A stretch of 64,000 bases of DNA from Cephalotus follicularis (GCA_001972305.1 BDDD01005199.1:33492-97491); one strand, 5' to 3'; shown: positions 47,795 to 59,735, counted from the first letter of the stretch. Numbers and translations: made by a program. The notes: generated by a model from the letters alone, not told the origin.

Positions 47795-50370
47795 TGTAAC
47801 GCCCGAAATTTCCTTATGATGTAATTTCACAATGTAATGTGTTTTTATTGTAGAATTAATAAAAGAGTTGTTTTCCAAGGCTTTGATGATGTTTTCCAAA
47901 CTTTGATAATGTTAAAATTTGGAATAAAATGTTAAAGGAGTGTTTAGAGGGTAAAATGGCGTTGTTTTTGGAGAAATGCGTCGACGCCTTTATAAACACG
48001 TCGATGTCCTTGAAGCGAAGGAACGCACGTAACTGTATGCACATGCACATCGATGCAGGCGAGGACATCGATGCCCTCGTGTAAAAAGGGAAAAGACATC
48101 AACGTCTTTGAGGAAGACGTCGATGCGTTAACATCGAATGTCAGGCACGTTACCCTGCTGACACTTAACGTGCAAGGGGGAGCTTTTTAGGGCCTTTTGC
48201 AGGTGCCTTGGGTCGTGGATGATACGTGTTGAGCGTGCTAGCATGATACCAGGCATGCATGTACTAGATTGGAAGGAAGGGCATGACACTTGGGTGTGCA
48301 TACAGGCTGTGTGCCACCTTCAATGCCTACTCCTGCAAAAGAAGGGAGGCAGAACTGGGAAAGAGAAAAGAAATGGGAAATGGAGCCTGTGAGATGCATG
48401 CAACGGGACAGAGAGGGAAGAGGGATGTGAGACCTGCATAAAGCGCCTCCTCTCTTCATCCCTGGTTTGGCTAAAACACCAGTGTAAGAAAACAAGAGAG
48501 TGAATGAGAGCCATTACTGAACCTGGTTGGAGCTTAGAGCTTGGAACTGGGGCTTGCAGCAACGGGAGGAACCTAGAGGCTGTCGTGACCAGTTTGGAAC
48601 GCAAAGAGGTGGACTTTCCAGTTCCTAACGTGGAACAAAAGGTAGGGGAAGCCATAACTGTAACCTTGAGATTTATATTCATGCATGGTCTATGGTTTTG
48701 ATGTATGAAATGCATGATTACTGAGTTGATTTTGATCACTGGATTGATGCTATAACATGCTAGATATGTGATGTGTATCTGCATGTGGGTTTACTGCCTG
48801 GATTACATGTTAAATTGCATGTATATGGTTTGTTATGGCTACTGTTTGTTATGTCGTGAGGAAAAAGACGACTGATACGCGAAACACGTCGACGCCTTTT
48901 TATGACGTCGACGTCTTTTGATCATTTTCTGGGTTACTGATGTCAAACGGATCGACGTCTTTGGAAGGACATCGACGCCTTAGGATACATGCCTGGGTTT
49001 TGACGTGTTACACGTCGATGTCTAAGGTTCCCACCTTAACACGTCGACGCTGTAAGCAATACGCTAACGTTTTAAGGTTCCAGACCTTGAGCGTCGATGC
49101 GTATGATGGACATCGACGTCTTTAGACAGTAGAACGCGCTGACACTAAGGACTTGGACATCGACGTTAATGGACAAAGACATCGACGCATTTGGATAGAC
49201 ATCGACGTCTTTTGGGTACTGTTGGGAGGTTTCTTCATCTAACGATACGAAACGATCCCGATTCCTGTTAGGGTGCATTAGAGCATTTGTATGCATTGCA
49301 CATACACTGTTTACTGCCTGATTGTGTACTGTTTGTAAATTGTTATGATTTCTAAAGGTATGATATTTAGAGATGCGTATGTGAACTCGGAATGTGATAT
49401 TTTGAGTATGAAAATATGTGTTTGATAAATAACGTATTTTCAAGCAAACTGATAAACGATATACACTATAGAAACTGTTTAATGGTATTTTCTACTGAAA
49501 ATGCAATATTTCAAATGTTGTCACCTTTGGAAACATTTTGGAAATAACCTGCCTGTTGTCAATCTAAACGATCATTACTGTTTACTGCACTGTTTCGCTC
49601 GGTTGCCTGATGAAGGGACCGGAGTGGGAGTGTAGCGTGGGGCCAGGAGTTGGCGGCGTTACACATACTGCCTGTTGTTGTGGTCCTATGTGGACATCCT
49701 GTACTTCCTGTTGGTCCTTTTCGGACATTACTGTGCTTGTTGATGTAGCCCTGGCCGAGTTACTACTGTACTGTTCCTGCATACATATATTCTCTTATAT
49801 ATGTACCCACTGCTATTTTTACTGTACTACAAAATATATATATTTCTCATATATATAAACTGGTATTTCCTGCATTGCATCATTTATGCATACACTACAT
49901 GACATGCATTTAATGTTGATCCTGAGTTACCTTTATGACTTAGCCGAGTGAGGACAAAGGCTAACCCCTACTTTATAGATTGATGCAGTGGACCGGTTGG
50001 ACTAGCATGAGCGAAGGACAAGATGTTATGATGTTCTGTTCTTGGTTTTACTTTCTCCTGTTTTGTAATAAACCGGGTTTTGTTTAAGGACTGTGGATGC
50101 ATCATTCTTATGTTTTGTTAACAATGGGATTTAATCTTGTGTTGTAATCACGCTCCGTTTTACGGGCGATTAACAATGTTGGACTTGTTTTGGTAGCGTG
50201 TAGTATGCGTTGCACGCTACGGGTTTTACAGCTTATGGATATTTTTATGCTTCCGTAACTGATTCTTGGTTTAAAGTTTAAATTTTATGGTTTTTACATG
50301 AGCTGTATATATGTGTTAATTGCCTTTACCGCTTTAATGACTGTCTCTCGAAAAAAAACGGGGTGTGACA
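47795..50370 (+). mobile_element. Solo gypsy-type LTR with intact target duplication
   Basis: TGTAACGCCCG ... ACGGGGTGTGACA, 2,576 bp, flanked by CTTTG on both sides (47,790-47,794 and 50,371-50,375). There is no internal region. Two palindrome arrays lie at 47,975-48,130 and 48,865-49,215. The right half shares GATGTAGCCCTGG and following sequence with the G1 LTR, and the start resembles the LTR at 63,489, so all belong to related families. Small ORFs at 48,320-48,784 and 49,072-49,443 have no recognisable features. Confidence 0.9.
48865..49215 (+). repeat. GTCGAC palindrome array, solo LTR 2
   Basis: About thirteen sites mixing GACGTCGACGTCTTTTG, ACACGTCGACGCCTTT and GACATCGACGTCTTT flavours. 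A smaller array of four to five sites lies at 47,975-48,130 in the same LTR. Confidence 0.82.
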
Positions 50371-50616
50371 CTTTGCTTTAAACTTCAACTCTTTGTAGTT
50401 AAGCTTCGCCTCTTTGCATTAATCCTTCTCTTTTTTGGCTTGACAAAAACTTTGTCTTTGGTTCTCTAGATTTCTTCTCTATATTTCTTATTTTCTTGCA
50501 ATTGGACTCCTGATTTCTCTTTCTTATTTCTGCCTTGATTTGCCAATCATTGTTGAATTGTTTAGCTTCTCTTGAGTTGCCAAAACTGGCTTTGAGTTCA
50601 AAGGCGTCGACAGTTG

Positions 50617-51207
50617 TGCTTTAGGAAGAATGTGAGTGCTGAAGGCCCTATGCAAAAACCTATAGTCAAGCCTAAGATTGCGAGAGTATATCTTTTCAAT
50701 TACATGTGCATTCTAACCAAATAACAGATGTACACATTCTTCTTTGTTAAAGCCATCTTCTTCAATCCAACTTCTATTAGACCAACCTTTTGAGCCATCA
50801 CAGGGTATGCTTAAAATTGAAGCTAGAGTTGGATAATTCATCAAAATATTTATGTTCTTTACTTTAGTGGTTAGACTAATAGATGTGCTGAATCCAAAAT
50901 TAGCATAAAATTCTTTCATAAAGTTAGGATAATGTGGCAGATTAAAATTAAACAAGGTTACTAAGTCTAGAGCATTTAACCAGCCAACAATTGGAAATCC
51001 ATCCCTTAGACAGAAATCGAAATCTAATGTCTTTCCAACAAGAATTTTTCTCTCAAAATAAGCAGGAGGATATCTAATACCTTGATGTGTAAGAGATTGT
51101 TGTGGCACTACTGGTCCAGGATGTGTAATCCTTCTTCCTCTGCCTCTGCCTCTGCCCCTTCCTGAGCTTTCTCCCTCTATAAGGTTTGGATTCTTAGTTC
51201 TTGGCAT
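50617..51207 (-). pseudogene. C3 ORF resembling plant transposon protein domain
   Basis: Minus-strand ORF starting MPRTKNPNLIEGESSG at 51,207. An Arg/Gly-rich stretch (GRGRGRGRGRR, residues 18-28) follows, then a domain with the signature PNFMKEFYANF near residue 95 and ILSIPCDGSKGW near residue 132. It resembles the family annotated as putative plant transposon protein (EFYAN motif). A TAG at 50,713 (Gln CAG likely) ends the open part, but the frame continues recognisably (LRLDYRFLHRAFSTHILPKA) to 50,616, where it is cut by the duplicated LTR. Its function is not known. It sits where a pol gene would be expected to have ended, between gag and the 3' LTR of C3. Confidence 0.65.
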
Positions 51208-52446
51208 GTTGTTGAAAGAAGTTGATATGCACGGACGATTTGATGTAAAGAATGTATTTCATGGGTGATTTGAAGAGGATTTAGGTTTAGAGAGACTGCT
51301 GAAATCGCCAGATAATGATTTAGGAGTTTAGGGATTTGAGGAAATAAGATAACAGACGAAGCTTTATCTAATGGATTCAACAAAACTGTCGACTCTTTCT
51401 CACAAAGCGTTTGCGTTTTGTACGCAACCTCTAACGCTTAGCGCTTTCCCTCACACGCCTTTAATTAAAACATTGTTACTTTGATTAATTTAATAGCATT
51501 TATACGAACAGACCGTCGACGCTTTTAACTTAACTGTCAACGCTTTTAATTCAAGCGTTCCTAAGGCGTAGATGTTTTTAGCTTATCCTCTAATGCTTTT
51601 ATAAAAGTGTTGTCGCATTGAACGGTTTACTGAAAATTTTCTAAACATGCTTGAACACTTAATTTCTATTTCATCTATAATCAGTCAGGATAATAATTGA
51701 AAGACACATGAAGACGTAATTATTCAGTTAATGTTTTATAAACATAACAAGTTTAATCATATCATTAACATAAATATATATTGGTTAACCAACACTAAAA
51801 GTACAAGCTATGTGCTTATTATTCATATGTGCTTATAGAGTTCAACCTTGATTCTTAGCCTAATCAAAACTAAAATCAATCACCAATTGATTGTGTTTGG
51901 TAAATTTACAAAATTTTGCTCATGGTGATTGATGAAGACTGCCAAGAAATTTGTGAAAGTTTGTCAAAGAATTCTAAAATTCAAGAGCAGGCAAAAGAGG
52001 AGTTTTATGGATTTCTACTTCGAGTGAGCAAATAAATCCTAAGTATTGAAAGAAAGATGAACATAATTAAAGATTAAAGTAATTGAGTTTTTATCGATCA
52101 TACCCTTCAATACAGGCTATCCCTTGCTGCTACTCCTATTTTTACAAAAATAACATTTCTAACCAACTCTTCTAGACTTAACAGCCTATTAATTATTTCA
52201 ACAGCATATACAAACTCTTCATTTCAATTTCATATACAATCATCCAACTTATCAATTGATACATGCACATTTTCAAACAAAGCATCACATAAATCATGTT
52301 ATTTTAAAACTCAATTAAAACACATATAATGATTTATAAAGCAGGGAAAGCATATCATCAAAACACTTAATGCTTACTGTGACGTTTACTACTCATATTT
52401 TACAGTGTAACGATTCCTTCAAGCACATCTACAAAGCAAAGTATAT
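51208..52446 (-). repeat. C3 internal spacer between gag and the EFYAN ORF
   Basis: AT-rich, no gene seen on either strand. There is no trace of copia protease, integrase, RT or RNase H motifs. A palindrome cluster at 51,385-51,610 (ACCGTCGACGCTTTTAA, ACTGTCAACGCTTTTAA) shows the motif inside an element body as well as in LTRs. Confidence 0.65.
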
Positions 52447-53676
52447 TTAACTTTTTGGTATCCAAATAAATTTGGGTCCTTGAGAGTTAGTGACAGTGGT
52501 TCCTTTAGCAACCCAAACTTTCTTAATTCTAACTTTAGATTCAGGTAGTACATTTCTTTTATAAAAACAGGAGGATGAGATATGTCATTGTCTGCCACAA
52601 TAATTACAATCAACATTAACATTTTTCTTTTTAACAAAGACTTTTTCAATTTTATCGTTATCAATCTTTTTCTTTCTTTCAAAGAAATTTTGGTAAAACT
52701 TAACATTCTTCATTTCATCATAGCCTAAGCCTGCTTTATCAAAAACACATCTTTGCATGCCTATCAATTTTTCCAATTTTTCGCTGCTATTAGAGAAGTT
52801 AGAAAAAGTTTTCTTTAGCGCATCAATTTCAATTTTGAGATTTTCATTTTCCTCTTTGAAATCAGTTGATAAATTTAAAGACATATTAATGATATCAATT
52901 TCATTTTTCATAGTTTCATTTTCTTTTAATAGCAACATATTATTTTTCTTGAAAGTATCAGATTTAATTTTAAGATTGTTATTTTCCATTTCTAATAAAC
53001 CAATTTTTTCTTCATTAAATTTATCTTCATTATTCATAGAAATTGATTTTAGTTGACTGTTTTCATCAGTTAAAATTTTAATCTTTTTCTTTAAGGAGAA
53101 AATACTTGAAGTATACTTTTCTATCATCATTACTAGTTCATCGTAACTTACCTCTATGTCACTTTCTTCATCACTTGCATCAGTGTCACTTTCGGATTCT
53201 TCATGAGCCATAAGACACATGTTGGCTATTTCAATATCATTTTCCTTATCGGAATTTGAATAGATGCTTTCACTCCGCCGAGTCTTGTTTACAGGCTCAT
53301 TGAAATTCTTTTGAGCCTCACTCAATTCTTGATTTGAACATTTATGAGCATCTTCCAACCTATCCCATATTTCCTTAGCAGAATCACAGAAAGAAATATG
53401 GTCAATTTCATTAGAGTTCAAAGCACAAAAAATAAGATGTTTGGCTTTAGCATTTAATTTCAATATTTCTCTTTCTTTCTCATCATATTTAATTCTAGAA
53501 TTCATAGAGAAATCTATTGGCAATTCCGGACCATAAACGATTAGGTCCCAAATGTTATAATCCACTGATTGAATAAAGCTAGTCATTTTAATTTTGCACT
53601 GGCTATAGTTACTACCATTAAAAAATGGTGGCTGCGAGATGATTTGACTTTCCCTGAAGTTCATGTTCATTTCCAT
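52447..53676 (-). pseudogene. C3 copia gag
   Basis: Minus-strand gag starting MEMNMNFRESQIISQPP, with the plant copia N-terminus PPFFNGSNYSQCKIKMTSFIQ and the KEIWDRLEDAH motif. The middle of the usual capsid domain is missing: DAHKCSNQ runs straight into ELSEAQKNF, then acidic SDTDASDEESD. A long coiled-coil-like Lys/Glu/Asn-rich stretch (residues 190-300) follows. The zinc knuckle is CNYCGRQ-stop-HISSSC: a TGA at 52,582-52,584 replaces one residue. The frame resumes with KVWVAKGTTVTNSQGPKFIW, a tail common before copia protease, and ends TAA at 52,447. No pol follows. Confidence 0.83.
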
Positions 53677-53718
53677 AGATCTTTAAGATTCTAACAATTA
53701 AGAATTATGAATCTACCG

Positions 53719-53730
53719 CTCTGATACCAA
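53719..53730 (-). other. C3 primer binding site
   Basis: GCTCTGATACCA on the plus strand is TGGTATCAGAGC on the coding strand, a full 12-base match to the complement of the plant initiator tRNA-Met 3' end, next to the LTR. Confidence 0.88.
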
Positions 53731-53732
53731 TT

Positions 53733-55220
53733 GAAAGTACTACAAGAGGGGGGTGAATTGTAGTATTTATGAAGTTTTGAACTTTTTTGGATTATGCTAG
53801 AAATATTAAACTAGACGAAAAATTTTAATATAATGGAAACAAACTAGCAGTGAATAAAATATGCAGTGAATAAATAAATAGAGAGAAATGGTAAGAAGAT
53901 TGCAAACGCGATTTATAGTGGTTCGGCCAATCTCTTGCCTACGTCCACTTTCTCAAGACCTCTTGAGATTCCACTAGTATTTCACCCGAGTACAATCTCC
54001 GAATATCTTTACAGGGGCTATTCGGTGTACCTTACAATCTTCTGTGATTGACCCCTATCACAAGGGTTCACTCCCCTTTTTACAATAAAAGGTATATAAT
54101 GATTTTGTGTTTTTGTTTAACCTCTAATAGGTTGGATATAGACTTAATACAGTTTAAAGGAATGCTCACAAAAAGCTGATAAAAAAATAATCTCAAAAAG
54201 ATAGAGAGACTGATATGAAGAGCTGTGATGATTTTTCTTGATTGCTTGTTGTTCTTCTTTTTGCTGTTATGATTCTCTCTTTTACTCTGTTTGAACTCTG
54301 TCTCTTTTTTATATCCTTGTGAACAATAAAGCCGTTTGTTGAAATAGAGCTATTGTAGATATTGGGCAGTGTAGCATTAAAAACGGCATTGAAAACTATG
54401 TTCGTTTCTACGAAGAAAGCGTCGACGGTTTCCTTATAAGCGTCGACGCTTATAAAGCACTCAACTTTGGCGCTTTAGTTAAAGCATTGTAGCTTGTAGT
54501 AAAGCTTCGACTCTTTGCTTTAAACTTCGACTCTTTGTAGTTAAGCTTTGCCTCTTCTTTGTAGTTAAGCTTTGCCTCTTTGCATTAAACTTCGACTCTT
54601 TGTAGTTAAGCTTTGCCTCTTTGCATTAAACTTCGACTCTTTGTAGTTAAGCTTTGACACTTTGCTTTAAACTTTGACTCTTTGTAGTTAACCTTCGCCT
54701 CTTTGCATTAATCCTTCTCTTTTCTGGCTTGACAAAAACTTTGTCTTTGGTTCTCTAGATTTCTTCTCTACATTTCTTATTTTCTTGCAATTGGACTCCT
54801 GATTTCTCTTTCTTATTTCTGCCTTGATTTGCCAATCATTGTTGAATTGTTTAGCTTCTCTTGAGTTGCCAAAACTGCCTTTGAGTTCAATGGCGTCGAC
54901 AATTGCTGCGTTTTGAACAAAGTATTAAGCGTCGACTGTTTGTTAGAAAGCATCGCTGCTTTCTTTTGTTTGAATTATAAGCATCGTATATAAGTGTTGG
55001 CACTTTGTACTTCCAAAGCATTGACGGGTGAATTATAATTGTTGACGCTTTGTTTGTATCTGTTAACACTTTGCTTTGTTTTGGCAGCAATTTCAACTTC
55101 CTTTATCTATCTTTCTCAACTTTTCTCAACTTGCATCTTTCTAAAATATGCACATAAAGTAAAATCATTAGATGCAAATATGTTATCATCAAAACTCGGA
55201 TTGAGACATAAATGTCAACA
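53733..55220 (-). repeat. C3 copia LTR (right, 5' LTR)
   Basis: TGAAAGTACTACAAG ... AAATGTCAACA, 1,488 bp, followed by GAGAG (55,221-55,225), which matches the duplication at 42,377-42,381. It carries the CTTCGACTCTTTG tandem repeat (54,490-54,715), with more units than the left LTR, and GTCGAC sites at 54,418-54,455 and 54,890-55,050. Confidence 0.88.
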
Positions 55221-55225
55221 GAGAG

Positions 55226-55651
55226 TTTTAGGTTTATAGGCCTAATTTCTTCTCTCTCTCGATTATGGATTTAAGGGTTTAAAGTTGTTTTCAAGCTCTA
55301 ATCGACCATTGGAACTTATAACTTCCTTTGGATAAAGTTTTGAAGGGATTTTAAGGGATTTATATGGATTTTGGGCTTCTAGCAGTCGTTTTCGACATTC
55401 TGCTAAGGCCATAAACCATAGACACTTTTGGTTAAAGCGTTGGCTCTTTGCTAAAGGGATGAATTGTCGACGCCTTGTGCAATCGTCAATGCTTAAGGGA
55501 AATGGGCAAACCGTCGATGTTTTTGGTTAAAGCGTCGACGCTTTATGTGTTGGCAAATGGTCGACGCTTCGTGCACCTATCGACGCTTGAGGCGTAATGC
55601 CTTAACCGTCTACGCCTTGCACGAAACCAGTGACGATTAGCACCCTATTTT
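55226..55651 (+). repeat. G2 3' LTR, last fragment
   Basis: It continues the G2 LTR from the C3 insertion (TTTTAGGTTTATAGGCC, compare 9,109) through a palindrome array (55,430-55,640) and stops at 55,651, where a plus-strand copia LTR is inserted. The remaining 1.8 kb or so of the G2 LTR is not in the window. Confidence 0.85.
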
Positions 55652-57176
55652 TGTTAGATAGGATGACCTGACAAGCCGTTGGATGGGTTTTTGTATTGTA
55701 TCTATCCATGTATATAAACAATCTTATCCGCGATATATGACACTTGCTAATTTGTTTATATTATTTATGGCAATATCACTTATGTTTTATCACATAATTG
55801 AAGTAGTTTAATATTTCTCTACTTACACTTGTGATGCCCTAACATAAAGTTGGATGCCAAGCATGGAGGTAGTGAGATTGGCTACCTTATTCCTTATGTC
55901 GAATTAGTTCCAAGTCATAGGTTCACTTTGTGAGCATTAGTAAACCGGATAGACTTGCGCGTTTGTTGCTTGCTTTTGGAATTGGAGGATGGATTCTCTC
56001 ACTACCATCTATGTTGCGACACTAGGGCAAATAAGGGGTGGGCGCTGGGAGTGTGTACACTGAACTGGACCCGCGTGAGAGACACTATTTGGATAGTCGC
56101 TATTCTCGTGTCAGTAGTGACTCCTACTTGTTGCGGTTGTGTATAAGTGTTAGTCACATAGCGAGTTCTCGAACTCGTCTGATCCTTAAACGTGAGTGTC
56201 TGCTCTATATTGTATGGAGACGGTTATACTTTGATCTCCACCTTACCCAGTTCTTGCGCAGGGCTAGCAATCAGGTGGTATTTGGGTATGATTGAATCTA
56301 TACAGTGTAATCGAGTGCGCAATAAGGAATTGTCACACCTGAACGAAGGTGATCGGCTCTATTATGGTATGATTGTACTGTGGACTTATGGAATCCTTGG
56401 CCAAGGTTGAGGTGGACTGAAAAGTAGATTTCCGGAGAGTCTACCAAAGGTCCTAGTAATAATAAGATATTTTATGCATTGAGGTATCATCTAGGATTGA
56501 CACGTATCCTTACCCTAGACCTCAATCAGGGCCAAGTATGACAATGGATTATAGTACACGTGAATCGACAACTTATAAAGTCTCACGTTATGGCGGTGTG
56601 ACATAAATTATAAGAAAATTAATTAGATTAATTTTTCATATGGATAATATTGGATATTAATCAGGGAGCATTTAAATAGGTCTGGGACCATTTAGAATGG
56701 CTTAACCAAACCCTAGAGGTATTTCGGTAATTTATGAACACCACCGATTCTAACCGAGATTTTATAGGGTCCCTGACCGATAATGATTTCTTCATAAATA
56801 TGTTGGATATATTAAATCTTGGTGAAATTTTATAGAATCAAATATCGGTTAGGTGGATTTTGTAATTTTTGGAAACACATTTGCTTGATCTTACTTAATC
56901 AATATTTGAAGGGATATGTGACATCACTAAAATGAGTTGGACTCATTTAAGTAAGAGTTGGACTCAATATGTTTTACCAGTCTTCAAAGCGTCGACGCTT
57001 TTTGGAAAATCGTCGACGCTTTTTGGAAAAGCGTCAACGCTTAAACCCCGTCTGAGCTTCAATGCCTTTTGGTAAGGCGTCAACGGTTAACTCGTCTAAG
57101 CGTCAACGCTTTTGGAAAAGTGTCGATACTTAGAGCGGTGACCTGGGTGTACACAGACACATCACTGGCGCACGTC

Positions 57177-57210
<34 letters not shown>

Positions 57211-57294
57211 CCACTCCCAGCGGTATTTTCTCCCACCTGAGCATGATGGGAAGCATGTTGAGATAATGGGATCATGTTATTCCATAGAGGAAAC
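55652..57294 (+). repeat. C2-family copia LTR on the plus strand, interrupted
   Basis: It starts TGTTAGATAGGATGACC and follows the C2 LTR in the opposite orientation to the others (compare the complement of 17,948 downwards). It includes AGTACACGTGAATCGAC near 56,551, a palindrome array (56,985-57,135) and a long CT repeat (57,175-57,210). It is cut after 57,294 by G3. Protein-like ORFs at 55,955-56,410 are chance readings of LTR sequence also present in the other copies. Confidence 0.83.
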
Positions 57295-59682
57295 TGTAAC
57301 ACCCCGCGCCCGCAGGGCGGACACGTGGCATTACTCTCAATCCAAAACACAATACAATGGTCGGGACTAGCAATATAAAAATACGAAAAACTTTAAAACT
57401 CTGCAATACACATCAGTTGCGGAAGATACAATACAAATCCATCCATACAATACAATACAAATCTTTTACAATACCGGTCTTTTACAATGCATCATCAAAT
57501 CAATCCTTTCACTACAATGTCTCAATCAGCTCTGCGATGCCCAAGCAGTCGTGCAATCAACGGGTCTTCAGTCCTTCTATCCACTGCTACCTGCTGCCCT
57601 ACCTATGCCACACACAAAGGTACAACACAGCCCCACCCCGAAGGATGGGGTTAGCCATACTGGCTAAGCAGAAACCTCATGCAGCATGTATGCATGTGCA
57701 ATGTGCAATATCGGTGACAATCTATACAATATCAATGTGCGGTGTACAATATCAATGCATGACATGGCAAATGTACATGTACAATTGGCGATCAGACTAC
57801 CCGTATGACAGTGGCCCATAACAGAGCATACGAATAGGATCTATAACAATCAATTAATCAATCAATCAATAGCAGACATTCGATGGTGGTGTATAAAACA
57901 CCCAATAAATCAATCAATATCCTATAGACCATGCGACCGGTGTCAATACAATGTCATTAAGTTAGCAATGATCAATCCCACGGAAGGTAGACTTTCAAAA
58001 AGGGCGGGAGATCTATCTACGGTTCTCGGACTGATCAGGTCTGGAACTCATAGATCTTCCAGCCTATGGCTGGGTCAATACAATCTCGATGAGCTACAAC
58101 CGAGGGAGCTACTGATACCGTTAGGGAGCTACGGCCCTCAAGGGAGCATCAATCGACAATCAATCGGTACCGCTCGTTAGTGGGTCAATACAATATGATA
58201 AATGAAACAATCGTCAGAATAGGTGGACAGAGTCAACAACCTAACTTGCCGACACGAATCATAAGGTCGCTCTATAGGATCCATACCATACAATCGATCA
58301 ATCAATCGAGTCAATACAATATTGAGTAAAGTCAATAAGTGGTGGTGTCTAATGCAGAAATGGGAAAGTGCGTCCATTGTACCGACTTAGGCTCGCAACA
58401 ACACTCATGACTCAAGCAATCGATCAATGTATCAATACAATGTCGAAGCAAGGCCGATAAGTGGTTGTGCCTAATGGAGGGATGGGAACGTGCATCCATT
58501 TTACCGACTTAGACTCACAACAACACTCATGACTCAAGCAATCAATCAATCAGTATAACCATTAAAACTATTTTCAAACACTTGAACACCTCAAGTGAGG
58601 CTTTAGACAAGTGGCAATGTGAAAAGAAGTTGAAAACCAGCTTTAAAATAGTTAAAAACTCCTTTCAGTACATTAGGCGTCGATGTCTTTAATGAAAGAC
58701 ATCGACTCCTATTTAAAACGGTGGAAAGACGTCGATGTCTTTGAAAGACATCGATGTCTTTCCCTATTTGTGTAAAGATCTGGCCGAAGACGTCAATGTC
58801 CTTGGAGAAAAGCGTCGACGATTTTCAATAAAAATAGCCTGAGAATGCGCATCGATGTTCGGCATCGATGTCTTTCCAGGGGTGAGACATCTCGAGGCAA
58901 AGACGTCGATGTCTTTGCTGTAGAATCAAGGATATAGCACTCAGATGAAAAAGACATCGACGTCTTTGGGCTAATGGTCAATGTCTTTTCCTGGCAGAGT
59001 CGATTTTTGTGCAAAAAATAGGGCCAATCTCAAGTCAAAATCCAATTAAAAGTCATTTTTTGAAAACCAAGGTTGAAAATTAATCATTTAAGGTTAGTAG
59101 AACTTGTTACAACCTTTCAATTTCAATTTCAATCTTCCTAGATCCATTAGGTCAAGGAAATCAATAAAAAACCCTAGTTTCACCATTCACTTCAATTCAA
59201 TCATTCAATCACTAAATCAATCATGCAATTCAGTCAATCAATCAATAAAGCAATAGACAATTCAGTAAAGAAGTCCTACCTATCACTGAAGCTTCAAAAG
59301 TTGAGCTTCCAATCACTCAATCGGCTACTATGTCATTCAATCGCCAACCCACCACTCGCAATTACTATCCTTTTTGATGAAGATGCAAATCCAGCAGCTA
59401 GGGTGGAAGATGGAGGCTTCAGCTAGAGAGAGGGGGGGAGAAGGATAGAGAGAGGAGGATGAATGGTGAGAATGAGAGAAATGACAAAGAATTGACTTAA
59501 ATAGTCGATTCGGTCAACTCTCCGAAACTCTGCCCAAAATCCCGACTATACATGCATGTGATCAATACAATATCAATAGGTATAAGAATACCTCAATTCA
59601 ATACAGTTCAGTACGGTCCAATATGGTACAATACGGTACGATGTATGTATGAACAGTACAAAAGGGAATTTGGGTCGTCACA
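57295..59682 (-). repeat. G3 gypsy 3' LTR
   Basis: On the plus strand it runs from TGTAACACCCCGCG to ..GGGTCGTCACA (2,388 bp); the coding strand begins TGTGACGACCC. It is related to the G1 LTR and to the split LTR at 21,087/37,338. It includes a palindrome array (58,675-58,990), two diverged copies of a roughly 130-bp unit containing CGCAACAACACTCATGACTC (58,370-58,545), and a TATA-like CTATTTAAG near 59,498. The candidate target duplication is GAAAC at 57,290; its partner is outside the window. Confidence 0.87.
58675..58990 (-). repeat. GTCGAC palindrome array, G3 LTR
   Basis: About ten AAAGACGTCGATGTCTTT-type sites, homologous to 3,465-3,815 in G1. Many show CG to CA or TG change on one arm. 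Confidence 0.83.
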
Positions 59683-59700
59683 TTCTCCCCTCCTTAAAAG
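59683..59700 (-). other. G3 polypurine tract
   Basis: The coding strand reads CTTTTAAGGAGGGGAGAA directly before the LTR, the same as in G1. Confidence 0.82.
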
Positions 59701-59735
59701 AATCTGGTCCCCAGATTCATGGATCAAACAATCAA

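Larger units (their letters stand above)
46901..50616 (-). repeat. Second copy of the C3 left LTR, interrupted and truncated
   Basis: 46,901-47,794 plus 50,371-50,616 repeat 42,382-43,521 at offset 4,519 (before the insertion). A solo LTR interrupts it at 47,795. The copy stops at 50,616 in GGCGTCGACAGTTG and joins C3 internal coding sequence, so the rest of the duplicated unit is deleted. Confidence 0.83.

Noticed and set aside
48320..48784. 154-codon minus-strand ORF in solo LTR 2
   Set aside because: No recognisable domain, low-complexity LTR composition and no homologous ORF in related LTRs. Likely chance.
52757..53056. Plus-strand ORF of 99 codons
   Set aside because: It is the antisense shadow of the coiled-coil part of C3 gag.
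55955..56410. Overlapping small ORFs as a possible host gene
   Set aside because: The same peptides appear in reverse orientation in the LTR copies at 17,455, 32,607 and 41,815. They are chance readings of copia LTR sequence.
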